This document shows, in pieces, positions 25,912-34,534 of a DNA stretch of 34,534 bases. Under the pieces are notes generated by a model. That model was not told the origin of the DNA and searched no databases. It worked only from the letters and a program-made list of their open reading frames with translations. The stretch is from Terrilactibacillus tamarindi (GTDB taxonomy: Bacteria > Bacillota > Bacilli > Bacillales > Sporolactobacillaceae). Position 1 is the first letter of the stretch. Every line of letters begins with the position of its first letter. The stretch is taken from positions 1 to 34,534 of the forward strand of contig NZ_WNHB01000027.1 in the NCBI RefSeq assembly GCF_009718825.1. Reading direction: 5' to 3'. The position numbers and the translations under genes were made by a program.

Positions 25912-27381
25912 TTAGTGTTGTTGAGCATGTTTTCGATTACGGTTAGTTTGATTACGATCACGATTTCCTTGATAACGATCCTTATTACCGCCTTGATAAC
26001 GATCTCGGCTGTGACCATAATTCCTACCTTTACCTCTAGGCGGACGTTTACGATCTCGTTTCACCATTAACGGTGATTCATTCGTTAAACGAATCGGTGT
26101 AGCGTCTGGTTCTTTGGTTAACGCTTTAAGAGCAGCGGCTACCACTTGAACAGCATCTTTGCCTTCAAGTAAATCTTCAGCAAGTTGTTTATAACTATCT
26201 AATTTTGCATTAGAAAGCAAATCTTCTATTGACTGAACCGCAGATTTTTGTTGTCCAATTAAAGCTTCATGATACGTCGGTGCTTTAATTTCTCTCATTT
26301 TCTGTTTCGTTACATGTTCAATGGAACCTAAGTGAGGCATTTCCTTCGGCGTAATAAATGTCAATGCCATCCCTTGTTTTCCTGCACGTCCCGTTCTACC
26401 TATACGGTGAACATAGCTTTCAGGATCTTGAGGTAAGTCGAAGTTATAAACATGTGTGACATTACTAATATCGAGTCCACGTGCAGCAACATCTGTCGCT
26501 ATAAGCAGGTCAACTTGATCATTTTTAAAACGTTTAAGAACATGGTCACGTTTTGATTGTGTTAAATCACCATGAATTCCTTCAGCTGTATACCCTCTTT
26601 TTTGAAGAGCTCGTGTTAATTCATCGACACGTCGCTTTGTTCGACCAAATACAATCGCTCTTTCTGGCGTGTGTAAATCAAGAAAACGGGCTAGCACATC
26701 AAATTTTTCTGACTCTTTAAGTTGAACATATCCTTGATCAATCCCTGAAACCGTTAAAGTCTTCGCCTTAATTTGAACTTTTTCAGGATTTTTCATAAAC
26801 TGTTCAGCTAAAAGACGAATAGCCTTTGGCATGGTTGCAGAGAACAGTAACGTTTGTCGATCGGCAGGTGTTTTCTCTAAAATAGAACGAATGTCGTCAA
26901 TAAAGCCCATGTTTAGCATTTCATCTGCTTCATCTAGAACAACATGTTCGATATGATCCAATCGGATGGTTCTTCTTTTTATATGATCTAATAATCGACC
27001 TGGAGTTGCTGAAATAATGCTAGGGCGTTTTTTCAGAGATCGAATTTGTTTTTGAATATCTTGTCCACCATATATTGGTAAAGTTGTAACTCCTTTATAG
27101 CGACCAAGACCATTTAGTTCATCGGCCACCTGTATCGCAAGTTCACGAGTTGGCGTGATGATGATACCTTGTATTTCTCGATTAGTTGGATCAGCGAACT
27201 GCAATAACGGGATACCGAAAGCGGCTGTTTTCCCTGTTCCAGTTTGTGCTTGACCGATTAAATCCACTTTTTTTAATGCAAGAGGTATGGCGTTTTCTTG
27301 AATAGGCGTCATATTTTCAAAGCCTACTTTTTCCGTTGCTTTTAGTATTGCTTCATCAATTTTTAGTTCAGAAAATTTCAT
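25912..27381 (-). CDS. cshA: DEAD-box RNA helicase CshA
   Basis: The 489-residue helicase has the Q motif GFENMTPIQ, motif I AQTGTGKT (45-52), [16 protein letters not shown], the DEAD box [11 protein letters not shown], and motif [10 protein letters not shown]. After residue 440 the tail is basic and rich in Arg, Asn, Gly and Tyr ([16 protein letters not shown]), typical for CshA RNA binding. It resembles B. subtilis CshA in length and sequence, including [18 protein letters not shown]-like blocks. CshA unwinds mRNA and works with the degradosome and ribosome assembly. The start at 27381 is 13 nt from AAGGAG; an ATG at 27393 is too close to it. Confidence 0.92.
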   Translation of the reverse strand: MKFSELKIDEAILKATEKVGFENMTPIQENAIPLALKKVDLIGQAQTGTGKTAAFGIPLLQFADPTNREIQGIIITPTRELAIQVADELNGLGRYKGVTTLPIYGGQDIQKQIRSLKKRPSIISATPGRLLDHIKRRTIRLDHIEHVVLDEADEMLNMGFIDDIRSILEKTPADRQTLLFSATMPKAIRLLAEQFMKNPEKVQIKAKTLTVSGIDQGYVQLKESEKFDVLARFLDLHTPERAIVFGRTKRRVDELTRALQKRGYTAEGIHGDLTQSKRDHVLKRFKNDQVDLLIATDVAARGLDISNVTHVYNFDLPQDPESYVHRIGRTGRAGKQGMALTFITPKEMPHLGSIEHVTKQKMREIKAPTYHEALIGQQKSAVQSIEDLLSNAKLDSYKQLAEDLLEGKDAVQVVAAALKALTKEPDATPIRLTNESPLMVKRDRKRPPRGKGRNYGHSRDRYQGGNKDRYQGNRDRNQTNRNRKHAQQH

Positions 27382-27416
27382 TAATAAATACATTCTCCTT
27401 TATTATTACAAATAGT

Positions 27417-27444
27417 TAGGCATTCACCAGGCAGAAAATGCCTA
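27417..27444 (-). promoter_or_regulatory. Hairpin in the cshA leader
   Basis: TAGGCATT (27417-27424) and AATGCCTA (27437-27444) form a perfect 8-bp stem about 40 nt before the cshA start. Leaders of cold-induced helicase genes are often structured; any role here is inference. Confidence 0.35.
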
Positions 27445-27677
27445 CTAAACATTTGAGCCTAGCATCAATTTTTTCAATAGAAAAATTCTCCACCCACATA
27501 AGAATACTTATATACTTTATCATGTACGCTACTGAATTGCAATTAATCCCATACTACTCTATACACCTTATTATTTAAAACTAAACAGATTTTCATTCTT
27601 AAAAGTTTATTTTGATTTAAAAATCGAGTATATTAGACATTAGACACAATCTTTTTCAAATTTTTAAGATTTCTTTT

Positions 27678-27706
27678 TTAACATTTTTTCATAACTCTGA
27701 TAAAAT
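27678..27706 (+). promoter_or_regulatory. SigA-type promoter of zwf
   Basis: TTAACA (27678-27683), a 17-bp spacer and TAAAAT (27701-27706), giving a leader of about 36 nt. Confidence 0.6.
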
Positions 27707-27748
27707 GTATTTAATACCGATTTTTTATTAGAAATGAGGATTCAAAAG

Positions 27749-29233
27749 ATGACACAAAGTAAAGAAGCTAATATCTTTTTCTTGTTCGGTGCAACTGGAG
27801 ACCTAGCAAGAAGAAAACTGTACCCTGCGCTGTATAACTTGTATAAAAAGCAACAACCGTTTGCGGTTATTGGGCTTGCACGCCGACCACACAATCATCA
27901 ATCGTTTCGCGATCTTGTTGCAGACTCTATACAAGATTTTGTAGCTCAAGATACTGATTTAACAGATTTTTTAGACACATTTTATTACCATCCACTTGAT
28001 GTTAATAATCTTGAGGCTTTCGTTTCATTGAAAGACCTAAGTGATAAAGTAGATCGCAAATTTAATTTACAAGGTAATCGGGTTTTCTACCTATCTTTAG
28101 CCCCACGCTTGTTTAAACAAGTAACAGGAAATCTTAAAAAAGCAGGTCTAACACATGATAATGGTTGGAAACGTCTCATTATAGAGAAGCCTTTCGGACA
28201 TGATTTAGAATCAGGAACTGAATTAAATGAATCGCTTCATGCGGTATTCAAAGAAAGTGAAATATACCGTATCGATCATTACCTCGGTAAAGAGATGATT
28301 CAAAATATTCAAGTTGTCCGTTTTGCAAATCCAATCTTTGAATCTGTTTGGAACAACCGCTATATCTCAAACATTCAAATCACTTTAAGTGAACAACTCG
28401 GTGTAGGAGAACGGGCAAGTTATTACGACCAAACCGGAGCCTTGCTAGATATGATTCAAAATCACATGTTACAGTTAGTTTCGTTAACAGCAATGGAGCC
28501 GCCAAGCCGTTTTGCTACAGAAGACATCCGTGATGAAAAAGTTAAAGTATTAAAATCGCTTCGTCTTTTTAATAGCGACGAAGTTAAAGAACATGTCGTT
28601 CGTGGACAGTACGAAGATGGAACCATGTCTAATGGTGAGTCTGTCATTGGTTACAAAAAAGAAGAAAATATTGATCCAGAGTCAAAAACTGAGACATATG
28701 TTGCTGCGAGACTTTTTATTGATAATTATCGCTGGGCTGGAGTACCATTCTATATCAGAACAGGTAAACGTTTGGCTGAGAGATCGGCACAAATTACCGT
28801 TCAATTTAAAGACGTGCCAAAAAATCCATACTTCTATAACTTTAATGAGTTAAGTTCTAATCTGTTAACCATTCATATTCAACCTGATGAAGGTATTTCT
28901 TTAAAACTAAACGCAAAACGATATAGTCAAGAAAGTGATACGATCCCTGTTAAAATGAAATTTTGTAACAATTGCGAAGGTAAACCTGATGCTGCAACAG
29001 CATATGAACGGCTAATAGAAGATTGTATAAATGGTGATTCAACAAACTTTATTAGATGGGATGAGGTTGCCTTCTCATGGACTTTTGTTGATGCTATTGC
29101 AAAAGCATGGAGGGAAGAGAATATACCTCTAGAAACCTACCCTGCGGGATCAATGGGTCCAAAAGCTTCTGATGATCTCCTAGCTAAAGAAGGGTTTCAC
29201 TGGTGGGATATAAGTAAAGTTGATAAAAATTAA
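27749..29233 (+). CDS. zwf: Glucose-6-phosphate 1-dehydrogenase
   Basis: The 494-residue enzyme opens the oxidative pentose phosphate pathway, turning glucose-6-phosphate into 6-phosphogluconolactone. The NADP motif GATGDLARRKLYPALY is near residue 14, and the active-site block RIDHYLGKEMIQN is complete. The later GVPFYIRTGKRL block binds substrate. I start at MTQSKEANIF because GAGG lies nine bases upstream; five more codons would move the start onto that site. It is transcribed alone, without gnd or pgl next to it. Confidence 0.94.
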   Translation: MTQSKEANIFFLFGATGDLARRKLYPALYNLYKKQQPFAVIGLARRPHNHQSFRDLVADSIQDFVAQDTDLTDFLDTFYYHPLDVNNLEAFVSLKDLSDKVDRKFNLQGNRVFYLSLAPRLFKQVTGNLKKAGLTHDNGWKRLIIEKPFGHDLESGTELNESLHAVFKESEIYRIDHYLGKEMIQNIQVVRFANPIFESVWNNRYISNIQITLSEQLGVGERASYYDQTGALLDMIQNHMLQLVSLTAMEPPSRFATEDIRDEKVKVLKSLRLFNSDEVKEHVVRGQYEDGTMSNGESVIGYKKEENIDPESKTETYVAARLFIDNYRWAGVPFYIRTGKRLAERSAQITVQFKDVPKNPYFYNFNELSSNLLTIHIQPDEGISLKLNAKRYSQESDTIPVKMKFCNNCEGKPDAATAYERLIEDCINGDSTNFIRWDEVAFSWTFVDAIAKAWREENIPLETYPAGSMGPKASDDLLAKEGFHWWDISKVDKN

Positions 29234-29263
29234 GGTTTTTACATAATTAATTGTTTATCACAT

Positions 29264-29299
29264 AAAAAACGTCATAGCCTTTGGGCATGACGTTTTTTT
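29264..29299. terminator. Terminator of zwf
   Basis: AAAAAACGTCAT (29264-29275) and ATGACGTTTTTT (29287-29298) form a perfect stem ending in a T run. Confidence 0.88.
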
Positions 29300-29412
29300 A
29301 ATTTTGTTTAACCTGAGGTCAAGAATATTTTGGCTTTATTTGTTGGATCTAGGCTTAAATGATCCCAGTTCCAATTGAGAAAACTTTAACATGTTGATTA
29401 CTTTAGCATAGG

Positions 29413-29946
29413 CTATTTATTATTAGGATTGGTCTTTGTCGTCTTTGTTAAAAATAAATCTTTAAAGAATTTTTGTCCAGGTCTAACACTCGATAATTCC
29501 TTCATCACATCTACCCAGGCTTCCCGATGGTTTCCACCTAATTTAGTAAAAATTGTCTTCATTTGCTCTTGTTGCACTTTACTGAGTTCTTTTTCCAAAT
29601 TCAATCCACGGTCCGTTAAATAAAGCTGCTTATATCTTTTATCATATTCAGCTGTTTTATGTAGTATGAATCCCTTTTCTGTAAGCTGTCTAAGTGGCTG
29701 ATTTAAAGCCTGCTTGGTTACTTCTAAAACTGTTAATAGTTCGTTAACTGTAATTCCTGGAATTCTCGCTATAAAAAATAAAATACGATGATGGACTCTC
29801 TGAATTCCATACTTTTCAATCATTTGATTAGGCTTTTCTGTAAACGTTCGATACCCAAAATAAAACAATATAAGTAATTCATTTAGATCATTATCGTCTT
29901 CGTGATTCAATCGTTCCGATTCCCCTTTCGCTGTAGAAACTATCAT
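29413..29946 (-). CDS. MarR-family transcriptional regulator
   Basis: The 177-residue protein has the MarR winged helix at about 60-130 (RIPGITVNELLTVLEVTKQALNQPLRQLTEKGFILHK, cut by a wing with DKRYKQLYLTDRG). Its N- and C-terminal helices (about 20-55 and 130-165) would make the dimer. It is divergent from the 2-keto acid decarboxylase gene, and the space between holds a perfect 25-bp dyad and a second copy over the start of transcription. It therefore very probably represses the decarboxylase and itself. The ligand is not known. The ribosome site is weak. Confidence 0.85.
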   Translation of the reverse strand: MIVSTAKGESERLNHEDDNDLNELLILFYFGYRTFTEKPNQMIEKYGIQRVHHRILFFIARIPGITVNELLTVLEVTKQALNQPLRQLTEKGFILHKTAEYDKRYKQLYLTDRGLNLEKELSKVQQEQMKTIFTKLGGNHREAWVDVMKELSSVRPGQKFFKDLFLTKTTKTNPNNK

Positions 29947-30020
29947 ACCATTATTTTCACTCTTTTGAACATGCGTATTATAAAAGAAAAGCGATAGACT
30001 ATTAGATGATTGGTTCGTTT

Positions 30021-30045
30021 TTTAGGTCAAGTATATTGACCTAAA
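30021..30045. promoter_or_regulatory. Operator 1 between marR and the decarboxylase
   Basis: TTTAGGTCAA (30021-30030) and TTGACCTAAA (30036-30045) are perfect 10-bp arms with the 5-bp spacer GTATA. The arms hold the TTGACC -35 of the rightward promoter and, on the other strand, a TTGACC with TCTAAT 18 bp away for the marR promoter. Confidence 0.7.
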
Positions 30046-30064
30046 TTCATTTTTTATTTAAAAT
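30036..30064 (+). promoter_or_regulatory. SigA-type promoter of the decarboxylase
   Basis: TTGACC (30036-30041), 17 bp, TAAAAT (30059-30064). Transcription would start near 30071, next to operator 2. Confidence 0.7.
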
Positions 30065-30071
30065 AACCCTA

Positions 30072-30092
30072 TAAGTCAATCATATTGACCTA
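30072..30092. promoter_or_regulatory. Operator 2, over the transcription start of the decarboxylase
   Basis: TAAGTCAA (30072-30079), 5 bp, TTGACCTA (30085-30092): the same dyad as operator 1 with one mismatch. The centres are 49 bp apart. Confidence 0.6.
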
Positions 30093-30116
30093 ATTTTTTT
30101 TAGGAGTGATGGTGGA

Positions 30117-31787
30117 GTGGAATATACAATCGGACGGTATTTAATCGACCGTTTAGCTGAGCTCGGTATTAGACATATCTTTGGAGTTCCAGGCGACTAT
30201 AACTTGTCATTTTTGGATAGTATTGTTGATCATCCTGCACTCGAATGGATCGGAAATTGCAATGAATTAAATGCGGCGTATGCAGCAGATGGTTATGCTC
30301 GAATTCACGGAATCAGTGCCCTTGTCACAACTTTCGGAGTTGGTGAATTGAGTGCAATCAACGGAATCGCTGGATCCTATACAGAAGAAGTCCCTGTAGT
30401 CAAAATTACGGGAGCTCCATCAACTGTTGTATCAAATGCAGGAAAATTAGTCCATCATACACTCGGTGACGGAGACTTCAATCACTTTTCAAGAATGTTC
30501 AGTGAAGTGACTGTCGCTCAAACGACGTTAAATGAACAAAATGCGACGGATGAAATAGATCGTGTGCTGCGCATGTGTGTCCTGCAGAAGAAACCTGTCC
30601 ATATTAATTTACCTGTTGATATACATTCTAAACCAGCAACGATGCCGACAACGCCTTTATTACAACATCTATCTCAGACTGATACGACTAGCTTAAATAA
30701 ATTAATCAAACACGTATTACCAGTTATTGAAAAAGCAACATCACCCGTCATCTTAGCTGATTATCAAGTATACCGTTATGATGCCTATTCAACTTTAAAA
30801 ACTTTTGCTGAAAAAACTGGCTTCCCGGTAGCTACTTTAAGTATGGGTAAAGGCGTTTTTGACGAGGATCACCCTCAACATATCGGGGTATATAGCGGAA
30901 AAACAAGTACGCCATATCTTAGAAAACGCATCGATGAGTCAGACTGTATCATCTCGATTGGTGTTCGACTCACCGATTCCATAACAAGTGGATTTTCACA
31001 AGGTTTTTCTGAGGAACAAGTTATTCATATCATGCCTCACGAAATTCATTATCAAAACAAAACTTGGAATAATATTGAACTAAACGATGCTTTAATGGCT
31101 CTGTCAACTCACATAACAAAACGTGATCCGGAGACTTTAGACATAAAACCTATTTTATCTCAAGATGAATACAAACACCTATCATCTTTCTATGCAAAAC
31201 CTGAACAGCCCATCTTACAAGAACGATTTTGGGAATTAATGCATCAATTTATTCAAAAAGATGACGTTCTTATCGCTGATCAAGGTACATCCTATTTTGG
31301 AGCAGCCACGGTTCCTTTAAAAGAACACGTAACCTTTATTGGTCAACCATTATGGGGATCAATAGGATATACATTGCCCGCTCTACTTGGTACGCAACTC
31401 GCTGATCTTACCAGGAGAAATATTTTATTCATTGGCGACGGAGCCTTTCAACTGACGTTCCAAGAAATATCAACCATGGCGAGACAGCAAATTAAGCCGG
31501 TTATTTTTGTTTTTAACAATGATGGTTATACAGTAGAACGTGCTATCCATGGGGAAGAAGAAGTATATAACGATATTCAGATGTGGAATTATGCAGAAAT
31601 TCCGTCGGTCTTAGGAGCTAAATCTACCCAAGTAAAAGTATCAACCGAGGGGGAACTGATTGACGCCCTCGAAAATACCATTGCAAACACAGATACGCTC
31701 CATTTCATTGAAGTTGTGATGGATCGAATGGATATGCCCGAACTCTTAAATAAAGTCGGTAAAGCTTTGGCCGCACAAAATAATTAA
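30117..31787 (+). CDS. Thiamine-diphosphate 2-keto acid decarboxylase (pyruvate/indolepyruvate decarboxylase family)
   Basis: The 556-residue enzyme starts at GTG after AGGAG. Catalytic residues of this family are all present: D27 in GVPGDYNL, E50 in GNCNELNAAYAADGYAR, the HH pair H113-H114 in KLVHHTLGDGD, and the cofactor motif GDGAFQLT...NNDGYT with the following Glu in TVERAIHG. It turns a 2-keto acid into an aldehyde and CO2. Pyruvate, indolepyruvate, phenylpyruvate and branched-chain substrates are all possible, and sequence alone does not decide. No alcohol dehydrogenase is adjacent. It is under the divergent MarR protein, which suggests induction by a metabolite. Confidence 0.88.
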   Translation: MEYTIGRYLIDRLAELGIRHIFGVPGDYNLSFLDSIVDHPALEWIGNCNELNAAYAADGYARIHGISALVTTFGVGELSAINGIAGSYTEEVPVVKITGAPSTVVSNAGKLVHHTLGDGDFNHFSRMFSEVTVAQTTLNEQNATDEIDRVLRMCVLQKKPVHINLPVDIHSKPATMPTTPLLQHLSQTDTTSLNKLIKHVLPVIEKATSPVILADYQVYRYDAYSTLKTFAEKTGFPVATLSMGKGVFDEDHPQHIGVYSGKTSTPYLRKRIDESDCIISIGVRLTDSITSGFSQGFSEEQVIHIMPHEIHYQNKTWNNIELNDALMALSTHITKRDPETLDIKPILSQDEYKHLSSFYAKPEQPILQERFWELMHQFIQKDDVLIADQGTSYFGAATVPLKEHVTFIGQPLWGSIGYTLPALLGTQLADLTRRNILFIGDGAFQLTFQEISTMARQQIKPVIFVFNNDGYTVERAIHGEEEVYNDIQMWNYAEIPSVLGAKSTQVKVSTEGELIDALENTIANTDTLHFIEVVMDRMDMPELLNKVGKALAAQNN

Positions 31788-31810
31788 TCAGCCTTCAAAT
31801 AGAAAATCAA

Positions 31811-31847
31811 AAAAGATGTTGCCATTAATTGAGCAACATCTTTTTTC
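31811..31847. terminator. Terminator between the decarboxylase and trhP2
   Basis: AAAAGATGTTGC (31811-31822) and GCAACATCTTTT (31833-31844) pair perfectly, followed by further T residues; it serves convergent genes. Confidence 0.88.
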
Positions 31848-33077
31848 TTATCTTTTTTTTCTCATGAGATAATAAGGCTCAACAGGACGGTCCACTTTAA
31901 CTTTTACGATCATCATGGCATTTGGAGCTCGATCAATAGGATTTCCATTTTCATTCCAAATCGCCTCAATAACTTGTTTATGGTGAATGAAACCCGGCCC
32001 ATAAAATTCAACCTCTTCCCCAACCCCAAAGTTGTTTCTTTGTTGTAGAGTTGCCATTTTTGTGGATTGGTCATAATCAATGACTTGGGCTGCAAATGTA
32101 TACTGAGGAATTTTTCTTGGTTTGGCAAAGATTTGGTTCTTCTCTGTTGGAATATGATAATAAAACCCAGATGCTAATTCGCGTTGAGCAGTCTTCCACA
32201 ATTCTTCTTCCCAAGCAGGATCAAAAGTATAATTCTCTGGATCTGAACAATACGTATCGATCGCTTTTCTATAAACATTAACAACGGTTGATACATAATG
32301 GATCGATTTCATTCGACCTTCTATTTTTAGACTATTAATACCTGCACCTACAATATCTGGAATGTGACGAATCATGGCTAGATCCACTGCACTCATTGAG
32401 AAAGGCTCGTCATCATCTTTAATGAGACTTTGTTTAGTCGCTACATGATCCATGTCAAACAAATCGTATTTCCACCGACAAGATTGAGCACACCCTCCTC
32501 TGTTGGCATCACGATTCGCCATGTGATTAGATAAGACACATCGACCAGAGTAAGAAATACACATCGCTCCGTGGATGAATGCTTCAATTTCCACATCTGT
32601 TTTTTGGCGAATTTCGCGAACTTCTTCCATACTAACTTCACGAGCTAATACGACCCTCTCTAATCCTTCCTTTTTCCAAAATTCTAACGTTTTATAATTT
32701 GTCGCAGATGATTGAGTGGATAGGTGCACAGGTAGACCTGGTGCTTCACTCATACATATCGCAATTAAAGCAGGATCAGACACGATGACGGCATCGATAC
32801 CCATATCTCTTAAAGTTCGAAAAAATTCTCCAGACCCTCTTGAATCGCCTTCATGGGTGACCATATTCGCTGCTACATAGACTTTGGCCTGATGACCGTG
32901 AGCAAAAGCAATCCCTTCTCGCATTTGATCAAAATCAAAATTTCCTGCTCTTGAACGTAGTCCATAGTCTTGTCCACCGATATAAACAGCATCTGCCCCA
33001 TACCTAATGGCCATTTTCAACTTCTCTAAGTTTCCCGCTGGTGCTAATATTTCAGGTTTTTTCATTTTTATTCCCAT
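31848..33077 (-). CDS. trhP2: U32-family tRNA hydroxylation protein TrhP2 (YrrO)
   Basis: The 409-residue protein has the U32 signature with EAFIHGAMCISYSGRCVLSN and Cys at GGCAQSCRW, giving four Cys that probably hold an iron-sulfur cluster. It begins with PEILAPAGNLEKLKMAIRYG, shared with E. coli TrhP/RlhA. In B. subtilis YrrN and YrrO (TrhP1/TrhP2) are needed for the prephenate-dependent route to 5-hydroxyuridine in tRNA. It is not a true collagenase, although old records say so. It is 13 nt downstream of trhP1, with AAGGAG at 9 nt. Confidence 0.88.
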   Translation of the reverse strand: MGIKMKKPEILAPAGNLEKLKMAIRYGADAVYIGGQDYGLRSRAGNFDFDQMREGIAFAHGHQAKVYVAANMVTHEGDSRGSGEFFRTLRDMGIDAVIVSDPALIAICMSEAPGLPVHLSTQSSATNYKTLEFWKKEGLERVVLAREVSMEEVREIRQKTDVEIEAFIHGAMCISYSGRCVLSNHMANRDANRGGCAQSCRWKYDLFDMDHVATKQSLIKDDDEPFSMSAVDLAMIRHIPDIVGAGINSLKIEGRMKSIHYVSTVVNVYRKAIDTYCSDPENYTFDPAWEEELWKTAQRELASGFYYHIPTEKNQIFAKPRKIPQYTFAAQVIDYDQSTKMATLQQRNNFGVGEEVEFYGPGFIHHKQVIEAIWNENGNPIDRAPNAMMIVKVKVDRPVEPYYLMRKKR

Positions 33078-33090
33078 CTTACTTATCTCC

Positions 33091-34002
33091 TTACTGAACG
33101 TCTCCAGGTTGTTTTAAGTAAAAACCCGTCCCAAGTGGCCGATTTGTTGGTTGTAATTCATAAAGCTTTGTTTCATACGCCGCGGATGAATAGGTGCCTG
33201 ATTCAATCGCTTGTTTTGCTGCTACAAATAATTGAGCCATACGGACAAATCGATCCCCTTGAAGAAGCACGCCATCTAGTTTCCAAGTACGTAATCCTTT
33301 TTGGACACACTTATCAAGATAAGGCATCAGTGAGAGATCTTCTGTTGAATAAATGTGTGTTCCATTTTGGTCTTCATAGATAGGGTATTGGGTTTCTGGA
33401 TCTTTCGGTTCAGCTAAAAACAAACCTCTATCTTTATCTGTTGCCTCATTTTTTTGTGAATAACGAAAATAATTGGATAATAAGGGTCGTTTGGATTGAT
33501 GAATGCATGTGGGTCCATAAACTTGAACTTCTAAAGGAACAGAAATTTTATTTTGAATACTCTCAAGTTCAATTAATGTTAACTCTCTCGCAGCCACAGC
33601 TCCAATAGCGCCTCTTTTTACCCAAAAGGAAATATGTTCGGCAGAGGTAACCATCGTTTGAGCATCATATATAAAAGGCAAAGATAGGTTTAGTTCTTGA
33701 AGCGTCATTATTACACCAGGATCACCTACTGTAATGGCATCCACTCCTATTTGATCCAGTTTACTTAAATAATCCGGAACATCATCAATATGGTGATTGT
33801 GCATTAAACCATTTACAGCAACAATCAGACGTTTTTTGAATTTATGTGCTTCCTGTACTATTTCTTCTATTTCATCCATGGTTAATGACTTTGGTAATCG
33901 TAAACCAAATTGATCTTGACCAACATACAACGTATCGATACCTATTGATAACAATGACTTAGCCTGATTAACAGATTCTGCAGTAGCAATTAGTTCAATC
34001 AT
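33091..34002 (-). CDS. trhP1: U32-family tRNA hydroxylation protein TrhP1 (YrrN)
   Basis: The 303-residue paralogue of the following gene is a TIM-barrel U32 protein without the full Cys set: the signature region reads EVQVYGPTCIHQSKRPLLSN, with one Cys where TrhP2 has four. That matches B. subtilis YrrN, the partner of YrrO. It starts the two-gene operon. In B. subtilis yrrM (trmR, a methyltransferase that completes the modification) comes first; here the next gene upstream is an unrelated small one on the other strand, so the cluster is shorter. Confidence 0.85.
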   Translation of the reverse strand: MIELIATAESVNQAKSLLSIGIDTLYVGQDQFGLRLPKSLTMDEIEEIVQEAHKFKKRLIVAVNGLMHNHHIDDVPDYLSKLDQIGVDAITVGDPGVIMTLQELNLSLPFIYDAQTMVTSAEHISFWVKRGAIGAVAARELTLIELESIQNKISVPLEVQVYGPTCIHQSKRPLLSNYFRYSQKNEATDKDRGLFLAEPKDPETQYPIYEDQNGTHIYSTEDLSLMPYLDKCVQKGLRTWKLDGVLLQGDRFVRMAQLFVAAKQAIESGTYSSAAYETKLYELQPTNRPLGTGFYLKQPGDVQ

Positions 34003-34201
34003 TTCAATATACCCTCCGAAGCCTACTTACTAAATTATCCTATCTCATCCTATCACAATGGAATTTGAAAAAACCCTAAATTTGTGTCATTTTTTTAACT
34101 ATTTAATAGACCAGATTAAATAAAGTTCATAACATAAATTAAATAAAAAAGAGAAAAACTACGATAGAAAAGTGAAAACTAAGTTACGGAGGAATTTGTA
34201 A

Positions 34202-34468
34202 ATGAATGAAGCGGATCAAATACAATCTAAAGAACATCTTAAATCACTAAAGCAAGCACAAACCTATTTACAAAATGCAATGAATTCAATCACACAAGCC
34301 GAAGCCATGCAAAATAATCTTGCCATTCACCAAACAGAACAACATGCCCAAAAAGCAAAACAAGTCTTATATCAAAGTAAGATCAATCAAGATCCACTTA
34401 TTCAGACAGCAGAGCAAGATATTGAACAGGCAGAAAAAGTGATCCAACAATTAAAAAGCTCTAAATAA
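34202..34468 (+). CDS. Small helical coiled-coil protein (possibly DUF2564-like)
   Basis: The 88-residue protein is almost wholly helical and polar, rich in Gln, Ala, Lys and Glu, with heptad-like spacing from about 10 to 85. No signal peptide or membrane segment is present. CGGAGG lies about nine bases before the ATG. Its layout (two helices with QAE or EQAEK repeats) recalls DUF2564 proteins of Bacillus, but the match is weak. It is divergent from trhP1. Confidence 0.5.
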   Translation: MNEADQIQSKEHLKSLKQAQTYLQNAMNSITQAEAMQNNLAIHQTEQHAQKAKQVLYQSKINQDPLIQTAEQDIEQAEKVIQQLKSSK

Positions 34469-34534
34469 TCATGAATAATAAGATGTGTTTTCTTTTATAA
34501 ACGCTCTTCTTTCAACTGATATTGCAAAATTAAC

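Larger units (their letters stand above)
27382..27748. other. Divergent intergenic region between cshA and zwf
   Basis: This stretch carries the cshA leader with its hairpin, a candidate cshA promoter on the minus strand (TTGCAA-17-TAAAGT, about 27515-27545), and the zwf promoter on the plus strand. No gene is visible. Confidence 0.5.

Overview
This AT-rich window looks like chromosome from a low-GC, endospore-forming member of the Bacillales. The pointers are kapB (sporulation phosphorelay) and tgl (spore-coat transglutaminase), with Bacillus-type zur, cshA, brxA/yphP, yhbD/yhbF, thyA-folA, a cold-shock gene and the U32 pair trhP1/trhP2. Gene order does not follow B. subtilis, and I cannot name a species. 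I see no rRNA, tRNA, CRISPR array, phage, IS or transposase genes.

Layout. (1) 1-5225: a yhbD-yhbF (bactofilin) operon on the minus strand with a 46-codon peptide, probably a yhbE remnant, between the two genes and a strong palindrome at its promoter; then an alpha/beta hydrolase, zur, a glyoxalase-fold protein, an SDR and an Sm-like/membrane/Gly-Tyr-rich protein. (2) 5430-12500: a putrescine catabolic island with the aminotransferase patA, an aminoaldehyde dehydrogenase, a CBS-PAS-AAA+ sigma-54 activator and a PuuP-type importer. Two consensus -24/-12 promoters, each about 100-120 bp downstream of TGCAT-type palindromes, tie the island together. The importer is interrupted by a single in-frame TGA where a conserved Gly belongs. 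(3) 12640-15800: cold-shock protein, M42 aminopeptidase, a diverged protein with a ruined P-loop, and a small membrane protein. (4) 16000-17800: folA, thyA, kapB. (5) 17860-19610: an unknown 324-residue protein translationally coupled to tgl. (6) 19668-25700: acyl-CoA dehydrogenase, trhO, DUF2164 protein, bacilliredoxin, fhs, an RNase HI-type protein, an IDEAL-domain protein. (7) 25900-34534: cshA, zwf, a MarR regulator divergent from a thiamine-diphosphate 2-keto acid decarboxylase with two matching operators, trhP2 and trhP1, and a small coiled-coil protein.

How the parts work together. The island would import putrescine, transaminate it to 4-aminobutanal and oxidise that to GABA, under nitrogen-type sigma-54 control. 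folA/thyA and fhs all serve one-carbon/folate metabolism but are not adjacent. TrhO and TrhP1/TrhP2 are two independent routes to 5-hydroxyuridine at tRNA position 34. Several start codons given here are internal to longer open frames and were chosen from Shine-Dalgarno spacing; in the dehydrogenase the sigma-54 promoter overlaps the longer start and so excludes it.
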